Of a stretch of 13,785 nt of DNA, positions 1 to 7,385 are shown one piece after another (positions within the stretch are counted from its first letter, which is position 1; each line of letters begins with the position of its first letter). The stretch is from Pseudomonadota bacterium (GTDB lineage Bacteria > Desulfobacterota > Syntrophia > Syntrophales > UBA5619), in the NCBI GenBank assembly GCA_018896355.1, contig JAHIMW010000200.1, forward strand, positions 1 to 13,785, read 5' to 3'. The translations under genes and the position numbers were made by a program. Under the pieces are notes generated by a model. It was not told where the DNA came from. It was given only the letters and a program-made list of their open reading frames with translations, and made no database searches.

Positions 1-1
1 G

Positions 2-115
2 AAGCCGACGGAAGACGACATCAAGGACAACATTGCCGGCAATCTTTGTCGCTGTACCGGCTATGTGCAGATTATCGATGCGATAAAAACCGTTGCCGGC
101 GGAGGGCGAACATGA
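2..115 (+). CDS. hcrC: [2Fe-2S] subunit of a xanthine dehydrogenase-family enzyme, C-terminal part only
   Basis: Only the last 37 residues lie in the window. They contain the sequence GNLCRCTGY, the C-x-C half of the second [2Fe-2S] cluster of the small subunit of molybdenum hydroxylases. The cluster relays electrons between the molybdopterin subunit and the FAD subunit. The stop codon overlaps the ATG of the next gene (ATGA at 112-115), so the two are translationally coupled, and the partner is the large subunit that follows. By position and by the nature of the medium subunit downstream, this would be the gamma subunit of a 4-hydroxybenzoyl-CoA-reductase-like enzyme. The gene order small-large-medium is that of hcrCAB as I recall it in Thauera. 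The family is certain; the substrate-based symbol is inferred from the neighbours. Confidence 0.85.
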   Translation, partial: KPTEDDIKDNIAGNLCRCTGYVQIIDAIKTVAGGGRT

Positions 116-2412
116 GCGATCTTACCACGGTGGGGAAAAAAATCACCAAGAGGGACGCCCCGCTGAAAGTCACCGGCGGCGCAACCTATATTCAGGACTT
201 GAAGATACCGGGCATGCTCTACGGCGGGATTCTCTACGGTCAATATGCCCACGCGAAAATACTGAAACTGGACACCGCGAGGGCGGAGCGCCTCCCCGGC
301 GTGACGGCCGTCATCACCGCCGCCGACGTGCCCAACGATTTCCGGTTCGGCATCATGAAGGACAACCCCCCGCTGAAGGGAGGCCGGGTCCGTTCCACGA
401 GGGATGAGATCGCCGCCGTTGCGGCCACGAGTGCCGAGATTGCCGCCGCGGCCCTGGAACTCATTGAAGTCGAGTATGAGGAGTTGCCGGGGATTTTTGA
501 CCCTCTGGAAGCCATGAAGGAGGGGGCGCCGCTCGTCCACGAGGAGATGAAGTCCAATATCCTGAAGATGCCCTGGAAACTCGTCTGCGGCGATGTGGAG
601 TCGGCGAAAAAAGAGTCCGCTTATGTCGTTTCCGATACCTTCCGCACCCAGTGGGTAACGCACTGCTGCCTCGGTACCAGCGGCTGTCTTGCCGCCCTCG
701 ATACGAGCAATAACCTCACCATGTACAGCAATACCCAGATCCCTTCCCTGGCCCAGAACGACTACATCGAAGCGTTAGCCGCCTTCGGGCTCAAAGGCAG
801 ACGGGTACGGATCATTCAATGCACCATAGGCGGCGGTTTCGGCAGCAAGCTTGATACCTACGCCTATGAATATATTGCTATCCTGCTCTCCATGAAAACG
901 AGAAAGCCGGTCAAGTTCATTTTCTCCCGGGAGGAGGAATTTTTCGCCACCTCGCCCCGGCAGTGTTCGATCACGAAGATCTCCCAGGGGTGCGACAAGG
1001 ACGGTCGGCTTACCTTCCGTGAAGTGGAGATGGTTCTCGATAACGGCGCCTACACGTCCTGGGGGGCGACGACGCCTTCCGTCATGATGATGCCCATCTC
1101 ATCGCTCTACAAGGTGCCGAACATCAAGTACGTTGCCCAATGCGTCTATACGAACAACACCTACAGTCAGGCCATGCGGGGCTACGGAAATCCCCAGGCC
1201 ACCTTTGCCATTGAATCATCGCTCGACCAACTGGCCGAGAAGGCGGGCCTTGACCCCTATGAGCTGCGTTTCCGAAATGCCAACGAACCCGGAGAGCTTA
1301 CGCCTCAGAATTTCCAGGTCACCTCCTGCGGGATGAAGGAGTGTATGGCTGAGGTCGTCAAGAGGCTCGACTGGAAGGGCAAAAAGGGGAACGGCAATGG
1401 CCGCGGCGTCGGGATGGCGTCGCTTATCCATGTGGGCGGCGGCGCCAGGGTATACAAGTCCGATGGCTGCGGTACGATCATCAAAATGGATGACCGGGGG
1501 AAGGTCGATGTCCTGACCGGGGCTACGGAAATCGGTCAGGGATCGGAGACGGTCATTGCGCAGATCGTGGCGGAAGTGCTCGGCGTGACCATTGATGATA
1601 TCAACGTCATCAATAACGATACGGACGTCTGTCCCTGGGACGTGGGAGCCCATGCGAGCCGGTCTACCTTTGTGGCCGGGAATTCGGCCTTGGGCGCGGC
1701 GCAGAAAATCAGGGAGAAGATGCTGGCGGTGGCGGCGCAGAATATGGGCGAAGACCCGGCATCTCTGGACATAAAAAACGGCGTCGTCTTCTCCATGCAG
1801 GACAAGGAAAAGAGTATGCCCCTGTCCAAGGTGCTGAGAAAGGGCCATTACACTCCCGGCGGAAAGATGTTCATGGCGGAACACTTTTACGATCCGCCCA
1901 ACGAGAATTTTGACAAGGAATTTAAAGGCAACCTCTCTGTCTCCTACGCGTACGGCGTCCATGGGGTGGAGGTAGAGGTGGACCGGGAGACGGGACAGGT
2001 AAAGATCCTCAATTACATAGCGGCCCACGATGTAGGCAAGGCCATCAACCCCATGCTGCTGGAAGGCCAGATATACGGGGGTGGGCTGATGGGGATCGGC
2101 TACGCCCTCGGCGAGACAATGATCTACGAAAAAGGGCATCTGAAGAACGGCAACTTCCTGGACTATAAGATGCCCACCGCGAAAGACGTGCCGCCGGTCC
2201 AGGCCGTCATTGTGGAGACGGACGAGCAGGCCGGACCCTTCGGGGCCAAGGGCATCGGAGAACCGGGACTTGTGCCCACGGCGCCGGCCATCGCCAACGC
2301 CATCTATGATGCCGTAGGCGTCCGGATCAGGGAGCTGCCGATTACTCCGGAGAAGGTGCTCCGGGCCTTGCAGGAAAAAGCGCAGGCCGACGCAGGAAGG
2401 AGTGGTGCATGA
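112..2412 (+). CDS. hcrA: Large molybdopterin-binding subunit, 4-hydroxybenzoyl-CoA reductase alpha-like
   Basis: 766 residues. The ATG at 112 is chosen over an upstream in-frame codon at 46 because it overlaps the preceding stop (ATGA) and begins the typical N-terminus, with a TGGATYIQDL motif. Visible family motifs are GGGFGSK (240-246, Mo-cofactor loop), RGYGNPQ (356-362), GQG (475-477), ASRSTF (515-520) and GAKGIGEP. Glu717 in GAKGIGEP sits at the position of the catalytic glutamate of xanthine and aldehyde oxidoreductases. All active-site landmarks are therefore present, and the length is close to the roughly 770 residues of HcrA. One oddity is CLGTSG (186-191), where many relatives have LEPH/LETH. 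The downstream FAD subunit starts inside this stop codon (2409). The enzyme is cytoplasmic and probably removes a phenolic hydroxyl reductively from an aryl-CoA. Family assignment is secure; the substrate is inferred from the neighbouring beta subunit. Confidence 0.85.
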   Translation: MSDLTTVGKKITKRDAPLKVTGGATYIQDLKIPGMLYGGILYGQYAHAKILKLDTARAERLPGVTAVITAADVPNDFRFGIMKDNPPLKGGRVRSTRDEIAAVAATSAEIAAAALELIEVEYEELPGIFDPLEAMKEGAPLVHEEMKSNILKMPWKLVCGDVESAKKESAYVVSDTFRTQWVTHCCLGTSGCLAALDTSNNLTMYSNTQIPSLAQNDYIEALAAFGLKGRRVRIIQCTIGGGFGSKLDTYAYEYIAILLSMKTRKPVKFIFSREEEFFATSPRQCSITKISQGCDKDGRLTFREVEMVLDNGAYTSWGATTPSVMMMPISSLYKVPNIKYVAQCVYTNNTYSQAMRGYGNPQATFAIESSLDQLAEKAGLDPYELRFRNANEPGELTPQNFQVTSCGMKECMAEVVKRLDWKGKKGNGNGRGVGMASLIHVGGGARVYKSDGCGTIIKMDDRGKVDVLTGATEIGQGSETVIAQIVAEVLGVTIDDINVINNDTDVCPWDVGAHASRSTFVAGNSALGAAQKIREKMLAVAAQNMGEDPASLDIKNGVVFSMQDKEKSMPLSKVLRKGHYTPGGKMFMAEHFYDPPNENFDKEFKGNLSVSYAYGVHGVEVEVDRETGQVKILNYIAAHDVGKAINPMLLEGQIYGGGLMGIGYALGETMIYEKGHLKNGNFLDYKMPTAKDVPPVQAVIVETDEQAGPFGAKGIGEPGLVPTAPAIANAIYDAVGVRIRELPITPEKVLRALQEKAQADAGRSGA

Positions 2413-3407
2413 AACTTCCCCCTTTTGAGTACCTGGAACCGTCAACCGTTCCGGAAGCCTTATCGATGCTGGATGCTTACCGGGACACGGTGCAAATCAT
2501 CGCCGGCGGGACGGAGGTTGTCAATCGCCTGAAGTTGAGACTGATCAGTCCCGACTATGTAATGAACATCAAAAAATTACGGGATTTGGAAGGCATCGTC
2601 GACCATGAACAGTCCATCATCATCGGCGCCAATGTTTCCGTAAATGAAATACGAGACTCCTCCCTGCTGCAGCATAAATATAAGGCCGTTGCGGAAGCCG
2701 CCTTTCAGGTGGCCGCTCCGCCCCTGGCCAATATGGGGACGATCGGGGGGAATATCCTGCAGAATACGCGGTGCCAGTTCTACAACCAGTCCGAGATCGT
2801 GTTGAAGGGGCTGGAGGTGTGCCATAAAAGGGGCGGCGCAATCTGTCTGGCCGTAAAGGGCGGCAAACGCTGCTTCAGTGTCTATCTGGGCGATATGGCG
2901 ACGGCGCTCATTGCATTTGACGCCCAATGCGTCCTCGAAAAGAGCGGCGCCCGGCGGACCATTCCCATTATTGATCTTTTTACCGGGCAGGGCACACAAC
3001 CTTTATCCATAGAAAGCAATGAGCTGCTCACGGGGATCATTATCCCGAAACAAAACGGCGCCTATGGTTCCGCTTACCGGAAACTCCGGGTCAGGGGCAG
3101 CATGGATTACCCCCTGGCGTCTGCGGCGGCTTTTCTGGCGCTCAGCGCCGACGGGAAGATTGCCGCCAGCCGTCTTGTCATCGGCGCCTCCGGCCCCGCG
3201 CCCAGGATTGTCGCCGGGGCTCCTGCGGCACTTTCGGGAAAATTACCGGAGGATGCAGATTTTGCAGCGGCCGCCGAGATGGCCTATGAACTGTCGGAAG
3301 GCGTGGACAATCTCGCTCTACCCGGAGATTACCGGAAAAAAATGGTGCGCGTGTTCGCGCAAAGGGCCCTCCAGGGAGCCCGGACCGATATGAAGAGGGG
3401 GATGTGA
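2409..3407 (+). CDS. hcrB: FAD subunit with extra [4Fe-4S] insertion, 4-hydroxybenzoyl-CoA reductase beta-like
   Basis: 332 residues; the start ATG overlaps the previous stop (ATGA). FAD-binding motifs of the CO-dehydrogenase medium-subunit family are AGGTEVVNRLK (32-42) and NMGTIGGNI (108-116). Directly after TIGGN there is an insertion with Cys122, Cys138, Cys146 and Cys155. From memory, the [4Fe-4S] ligands of Thauera HcrB have exactly these spacings (15, 7 and 8 residues between cysteines). Ordinary xanthine dehydrogenase FAD subunits lack this cluster. In 4-hydroxybenzoyl-CoA reductase it lets low-potential ferredoxin electrons enter and flow inward to molybdenum, opposite to the usual direction. 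This is the most informative gene of the operon. It is the only FAD subunit visible next to two small and two large subunits, so it may serve both enzymes. Confidence is high for the cluster-bearing beta type and moderate for the exact substrate. Confidence 0.87.
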   Translation: MKLPPFEYLEPSTVPEALSMLDAYRDTVQIIAGGTEVVNRLKLRLISPDYVMNIKKLRDLEGIVDHEQSIIIGANVSVNEIRDSSLLQHKYKAVAEAAFQVAAPPLANMGTIGGNILQNTRCQFYNQSEIVLKGLEVCHKRGGAICLAVKGGKRCFSVYLGDMATALIAFDAQCVLEKSGARRTIPIIDLFTGQGTQPLSIESNELLTGIIIPKQNGAYGSAYRKLRVRGSMDYPLASAAAFLALSADGKIAASRLVIGASGPAPRIVAGAPAALSGKLPEDADFAAAAEMAYELSEGVDNLALPGDYRKKMVRVFAQRALQGARTDMKRGM

Positions 3408-3408
3408 A

Positions 3409-3888
3409 ATGAAGGAGATGAAGCGATATTCCCTTACCCTGACGGTGAATAATGAAACCCATGCGGTGGTGACGCCGCCGAACCGCACCCTGCTTGAGGT
3501 ATTGCGCGATGACCTCCAGCTCACCGGTACAAAAGAGGGCTGTGGTGAAGGCGCCTGCGGGTCCTGTACGGTGCTTGTCGACGGTCAGCCGGTGCGATCC
3601 TGCCTGACGCTGGCCGTGGCTATGGAAGGCAGAAAGATTACCACCATCGAAGGGCTTGCCCAGGGAGGCAAGCTGCACCCTATCCAGGCAGCCTTTGTAG
3701 AGAACCACGCGATCCAGTGCGGATTCTGCGGCCCGGGGATGATCCTCACCTCCCAGGCGCTCCTGAACGATAACCCGACCCCTGCGGAAGGTGAGATACG
3801 CCGCGCCATATCGGGCAATGTCTGCCGGTGCACAGGCTACGCCAAGATCGTGAAAGCGGTCCAGTCGCTGGCCGGGGAGGAGAGATAG
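3409..3888 (+). CDS. [2Fe-2S] small subunit of a second xanthine dehydrogenase-family enzyme
   Basis: 159 residues, a normal length for this subunit. The N-terminal plant-ferredoxin-like domain has Cys45, Cys50, Cys53 and Cys65 (GCGEGACGSC). The C-terminal helical domain has QCGFC (Cys104, Cys107) and VCRCTGY (Cys139, Cys141). All eight ligands of two [2Fe-2S] clusters are therefore present. Its role is electron relay between the FAD and molybdenum subunits. The start at 3409 follows the FAD-subunit stop by one base and has the purine-rich GAAGAGGGGG as ribosome-binding site; an internal ATG at 3418 is an alternative. The next gene begins five bases after the stop. Since a complete small-large-medium set precedes it, this is the duplicate small subunit and probably pairs with the divergent large subunit that follows. 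Its substrate cannot be read from this subunit. Confidence 0.9.
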   Translation: MKEMKRYSLTLTVNNETHAVVTPPNRTLLEVLRDDLQLTGTKEGCGEGACGSCTVLVDGQPVRSCLTLAVAMEGRKITTIEGLAQGGKLHPIQAAFVENHAIQCGFCGPGMILTSQALLNDNPTPAEGEIRRAISGNVCRCTGYAKIVKAVQSLAGEER

Positions 3889-3893
3889 ACGAC

Positions 3894-6167
3894 ATGGAAA
3901 AATTCACCCTGATTGGCAAAAATATGAAACGGATCGATACGGCCGCCAAGGCTACCGGAGAGGCCATTTTCTCGGCTGATCTGACCCTGCCACGGATGCT
4001 TATCGGCAAGGCACTCCGCTCGCCCTATCCTCATGCGCGGATAGTGGCAATTGACACCTCAAAGGCGGAAAGGCTCCCGGGGGTCAAGGCCGTTATCACC
4101 GCGAAGGATATGTGCGGCGATAAATGGGGGGTGTTCAGATACACCCAGGACCAGCAGTTTCTCCCCACCGAGAAGGTCCGCTATGTGGGCGAAGAGGTAG
4201 CGGCGGTTGCCGCCATCGACGAAGATACGGCGCTGCAAGCCCTGACGCTCATTGACGTTCAATACGAAGCGCTCCCGTCCGTCTTCACCATTGACGATGC
4301 CATAGCCGCCGGGGCGCCGCAGCTCCACGATGCCTATCCGAACAATATCAATGTCCATGTAAAGATTGATGTAGGAGACATTGAAAAAGGCTTTAACGAA
4401 TCCTACCTCGTCAGGGAAGACACATTCAGCGCCCCGGAGGACGCCTATTTTCAGGGCGAACCCTATGCCGTCGTGGCCCAGTTCGACCAGGCGGGCAACC
4501 TCGAGATATGGATGCCCAACGCCGGTCCCCATATGAAAGCCAAGCCGCTTTCGAACGTTCTAAAAATTCCCCTTAACAAGGTGAGAGTACGAAAAATCAC
4601 CATCGGCGGGGCCTTCGGGGGCCGTTCGGAAATATCGCCCGCCGATGTGATCTGCGCCTTCCTGGCGCGGAAAGCCCTTCGGCCGGTTAAAATTGTCTAC
4701 ACGCGGGAAGAAAATACCGTGGCCACGCGGCAGGCCCACGCCCTGGTGACCAAAATTAAAACCGGCGTGGACAGGGAAGGGAAGGTCCTGGCGCGGGACA
4801 TCACCTGTCATATGGATGGCGGCGCATACAGCTCTACCGGCCCCATCGCCACCTCCGTTCCCTTCCTCTGCATGGAACAGGCCTACCGGATGGACAACGT
4901 CCGCTACAACGGCTATCGGATCCTTACCAACAAACCGATCCGTGGCATGTACCGCGTCCACGGCAGGGCCTTTGCCTGCGGTATCGATATTCAACTGGAT
5001 ATGATAGGCGCCGCGCTGGGTATCGACCCGCTGACGATGCGCCTCAGGAACGCCCGTCAAACCGGGGACTATACGCCGACCAAGTCTTACGTGGCCAGTT
5101 GCGGCATGACGGAGTCGATCGTAAAAGCCGGGGAAAAGTCGGGATGGAAGGAGAAGTTCGGCAAGCTTCCCCCCTATCACGGCATCGGCATCGGCTGCAA
5201 CTCGGTACAGACGGGCTTCCCCATGGGGATCAGGGGGGGCTCCCAGGCCTTCATCAAATTGAACGAAGATGGCGGCATTACGGTCATTACCGGGATCGTC
5301 GACAACGGTCAGGGCAACGACAACATGGTGGTTCAGATTGCCGCCGAGGAGCTCGGGCTTACCCCTGATGATGTTCAGCTCATCAGCGCCGATACGGAAG
5401 TGACACCCAGTGACCCCGGCTCCTATGCCATGTGTGAGACCTTCATCGGCGGCAATGCGGTGCGTCTTGCGGCGCAGGATGTGAAAAAGAAGCTCTTCCG
5501 GATTGTGGCGGGTGAGTTTGGCATAGGCGTTGACAATCTCACTGCCCGGGACAGGAAAATCTTCGTGACGGAAAACCCCGAAAAATCGATGAGCATCGCC
5601 AAAGCGGTCCGGATTGCGCTGAGCCGCAACGAATCGATCAGCGGTGAAGGTTCCTACTGGCCCAATGTTGACCCAAAACGCGAATGGGTAAAGAACCCCT
5701 ACGGTCAGCTTTCGGAGACTTTCTCCTTCGGGACAGTTATTGCGGAGGTTAAAGTAGACCCTGAAACAGGGCAGGTGGAGGTGCTGGAGGTAACGGCAGC
5801 TCAGGATGTGGGCTTCGCCCTCAACCCGCAGGTCATCGAGGGGCAGTTCGAAGGCGGTGTCGCCATGGGCGGTCAGGGAGGGATGTTGAGCGAATTCCTT
5901 CAGTGGCACGAGGGTCGGGTGCTCAACCCCACCCAGTTCGGTTACCTGGTGCCGCTGGCCATCGATATGCCGAAGATCAACAACATCATTGTGGAAACCA
6001 TCGATCCGAATGGTCCCTATGGGGCGAAGGAAGCGGGCATGTCCGTTGCCATGAGCGCGGCGCAGGCATACTGCGGCGCCATCAGTAATGCGGTGGGAGT
6101 CTATTTCCACGATTACCCCATCACGCCGGACAAGATCGTGAAGGCCATCGAGGAAAAAAGAAACTAA
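3894..6167 (+). CDS. Divergent molybdopterin-binding large subunit lacking the catalytic Glu
   Basis: 757 residues from the ATG at 3894, which has GGGGAGGAGAG upstream; a longer in-frame start at 3828 would lie inside the preceding gene. The fold and Mo-cofactor loops are recognisable: TGEAIFSADL near the N-terminus, GGAFGGR (238-244), GQGN (472-475) and a C-terminal GPYGAKEAGMS. Compared with the first large subunit, several active-site signatures have changed. The catalytic glutamate position is Met716 (codon 6039-6041). RGYGNPQ is replaced by RGMYRVHGR (350-358), and ASRSTF by AMCETF (512-517). The reading frame is intact over its full length and both ends are normal, so this does not look like decay. 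It may act on a different aromatic or acyl-CoA substrate, use other chemistry, or be a non-catalytic partner. The superfamily is certain; the reaction is unknown. Confidence 0.85.
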   Translation: MEKFTLIGKNMKRIDTAAKATGEAIFSADLTLPRMLIGKALRSPYPHARIVAIDTSKAERLPGVKAVITAKDMCGDKWGVFRYTQDQQFLPTEKVRYVGEEVAAVAAIDEDTALQALTLIDVQYEALPSVFTIDDAIAAGAPQLHDAYPNNINVHVKIDVGDIEKGFNESYLVREDTFSAPEDAYFQGEPYAVVAQFDQAGNLEIWMPNAGPHMKAKPLSNVLKIPLNKVRVRKITIGGAFGGRSEISPADVICAFLARKALRPVKIVYTREENTVATRQAHALVTKIKTGVDREGKVLARDITCHMDGGAYSSTGPIATSVPFLCMEQAYRMDNVRYNGYRILTNKPIRGMYRVHGRAFACGIDIQLDMIGAALGIDPLTMRLRNARQTGDYTPTKSYVASCGMTESIVKAGEKSGWKEKFGKLPPYHGIGIGCNSVQTGFPMGIRGGSQAFIKLNEDGGITVITGIVDNGQGNDNMVVQIAAEELGLTPDDVQLISADTEVTPSDPGSYAMCETFIGGNAVRLAAQDVKKKLFRIVAGEFGIGVDNLTARDRKIFVTENPEKSMSIAKAVRIALSRNESISGEGSYWPNVDPKREWVKNPYGQLSETFSFGTVIAEVKVDPETGQVEVLEVTAAQDVGFALNPQVIEGQFEGGVAMGGQGGMLSEFLQWHEGRVLNPTQFGYLVPLAIDMPKINNIIVETIDPNGPYGAKEAGMSVAMSAAQAYCGAISNAVGVYFHDYPITPDKIVKAIEEKRN

Positions 6168-6186
6168 AAAATAGAGAGGTGACGGG

Positions 6187-6612
6187 ATGAAAATCGAGAA
6201 AATTGACCACATTTGCTTTGCCGTGAAGGATCTGGAAGCGACAAAGAAAACCTACAGGGAGGATCTGGGTCTGGAACCGGATTGTGAGTACATTGCCCAT
6301 TCTGAAAAGATCAAGGTGGCACGGTACTACATCGGCGAGGTGGCCGTGGAGCTTATGGAATCAACGGCGCCGGATGGAGAAGTTGCCAAATTCATCGACA
6401 GCAAAGGAGAGGGTTTCTTCCTGATATCCTATAAAGTAGATGATCTTTCCCGGGCAATGCAGGAGCTAAAAGAGAAACAGGTAAAGCTGATCGACAACGA
6501 GCCGAGAGAGCTCTTCGGAAACCGATACGCCTTCATACACCATCCCAACAAGTTAAGCGGGGTACTTACCGAACTTATTGAAGGGGAGTTCGATATGAAC
6601 AAGCAATCATAA
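6187..6612 (+). CDS. VOC-fold protein resembling methylmalonyl-CoA epimerase
   Basis: 141 residues, beginning MKIEKIDHICFAVKDLE, the first beta-alpha-beta module of glyoxalase/bleomycin-resistance (VOC) proteins. The pattern closely follows methylmalonyl-CoA epimerase: KIKVARYY, ELMESTAPDGEVAKFI, GEGFFLISYKVDD and a C-terminal GVLTELIE. Of the four metal ligands expected in that enzyme, His8 and Glu129 are present. The usual Gln appears as Glu40 or Lys41, and the His of GEGxHHI is Leu79. The metal site is therefore incomplete and epimerase activity is doubtful. The ribosome-binding site AGAGAGGTG lies a few bases before the ATG, and the gene starts 19 bases after the second large subunit, so it is the last gene of the operon. 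A role in handling the CoA-thioester substrate or product of that enzyme is an inference from position only. Confidence 0.75.
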   Translation: MKIEKIDHICFAVKDLEATKKTYREDLGLEPDCEYIAHSEKIKVARYYIGEVAVELMESTAPDGEVAKFIDSKGEGFFLISYKVDDLSRAMQELKEKQVKLIDNEPRELFGNRYAFIHHPNKLSGVLTELIEGEFDMNKQS

Positions 6613-6660
6613 TCAGATCATAAGGAAGGGCGCCCACGATCATGAGGTATTTCCTGTCTG

Positions 6661-7008
6661 TTATTCTTTTGATCCCTGCGTCCGTCCGGGCATCCATGCG
6701 CCCGCCGCGATCAGGACAGATCCGAAGAGGAGTCCCGGCCCCATCGCCTTCCGGAAGAGGATGCCGATGAGCAGGGTGGAACCGATGGGGATGAAATAGG
6801 CGAGCGTGCTGATCAGCGGCACATGGCCGCGCTTCACTCCGATCTCCCACCAGTGGTAGGCAAGCCCTACCGGCCCGATCCCGCCAAAGAGTATCCAGAA
6901 AAATGCCTCCGCGCCGATTGGTGGCAGATTCTGCCACTCTCCCCGGATCGCGGCGACCGCCGCAAGGGTTGCCCTCTTTTTTTCGTTTCTTTCCGGAGGA
7001 GCCGGCAT
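6661..7008 (-). pseudogene. 5'-truncated EamA/DMT-family transporter
   Basis: The frame on the minus strand ends at 6661 and is open as far up as 7167. From the ATG at 7008 it gives 115 residues. The part from about residue 30 reads as the end of a drug/metabolite transporter (EamA): FFWILFGGIGPVGLAYHWWE, then ISTLAYFIPIGSTLLIGILF, then a glycine-rich last membrane helix ending before GRTQ. Full-length members have about ten membrane helices and 280-300 residues; only about three helices remain, and no further transporter-like sequence was seen upstream in the three minus frames. A purine-rich GAGAGGGGG lies seven bases before the 7008 ATG, so the stub could still be translated. It is convergent with the operon to its left. 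A relic is more likely than a functional half-size transporter, but the latter is not excluded. Confidence 0.6.
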
Positions 7009-7350
7009 GCTATTTCCCCCTCTCTTCTCTCCCGCAAGGGGAATATTCGGAATGGCCAGCCCATTGACTCCCCTGATCGACACAGCGCCGGATAAGGCAT
7101 TGCTCTCAAGAAGGCGGAGTATAGGGGGGCCGTTATTGCTTGTCAATTGGATATTCTGGCATTCCATGCCGGTGATGAATTTTTCTTTACACCCATAGCG
7201 GGCGGATATTTAGCAATTCCGGAAGCCATGTAGACAGCTAAAAAATTTCTACTTCATCATCGGTCATGGTGATATATATGGGTAAAACATCCCGACAGAA
7301 AGGCCGGCAAGAGCCAGCGTTCTCAGTAGCAGAAACGAAAGCATGGGTGT

Positions 7351-7369
7351 GGGTTTGTTGATCAAACCC
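7351..7369 (+). promoter_or_regulatory. Perfect hairpin/palindrome abutting the GNAT ribosome-binding site
   Basis: GGGTTTG (7351-7357), loop TTGAT, CAAACCC (7363-7369): a perfect 7-bp inverted repeat. It ends immediately before GGAGGTGATC (7370-7379), a near-ideal Shine-Dalgarno sequence for the gene at 7386. As RNA it would fold next to the ribosome-binding site; as DNA it could be a repressor operator. No binding protein can be named from the sequence. Confidence 0.4.
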
Positions 7370-7385
7370 GGAGGTGATCATTCAG

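Noticed and set aside
46..111. In-frame 22-residue N-terminal extension of the first large subunit
   Set aside because: It lies inside the coding sequence of the preceding [2Fe-2S] subunit in another frame, and the ATG at 112 forms a typical ATGA overlap and starts the conserved N-terminus.
1216..2445. 409-codon minus-strand frame opposite the first large subunit
   Set aside because: It is the antisense shadow of a well-supported gene: composition is His/Arg/Asp-rich and no family motifs are visible.
3828..3893. Longer start for the second large subunit
   Set aside because: It is out-of-frame sequence within the small subunit's CRCTGY region; the ATG at 3894 has a proper ribosome-binding site.
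4560..6212. 550-codon minus-strand frame opposite the second large subunit
   Set aside because: It is long only because of GC-rich third-position bias in the sense gene; no recognisable domain or plausible start signal.
7278..7361. 27-codon frame starting ATGGGTAAAACATCC
   Set aside because: Weak and too-close ribosome-binding site, no recognisable product, and it ends inside the hairpin before the GNAT gene.
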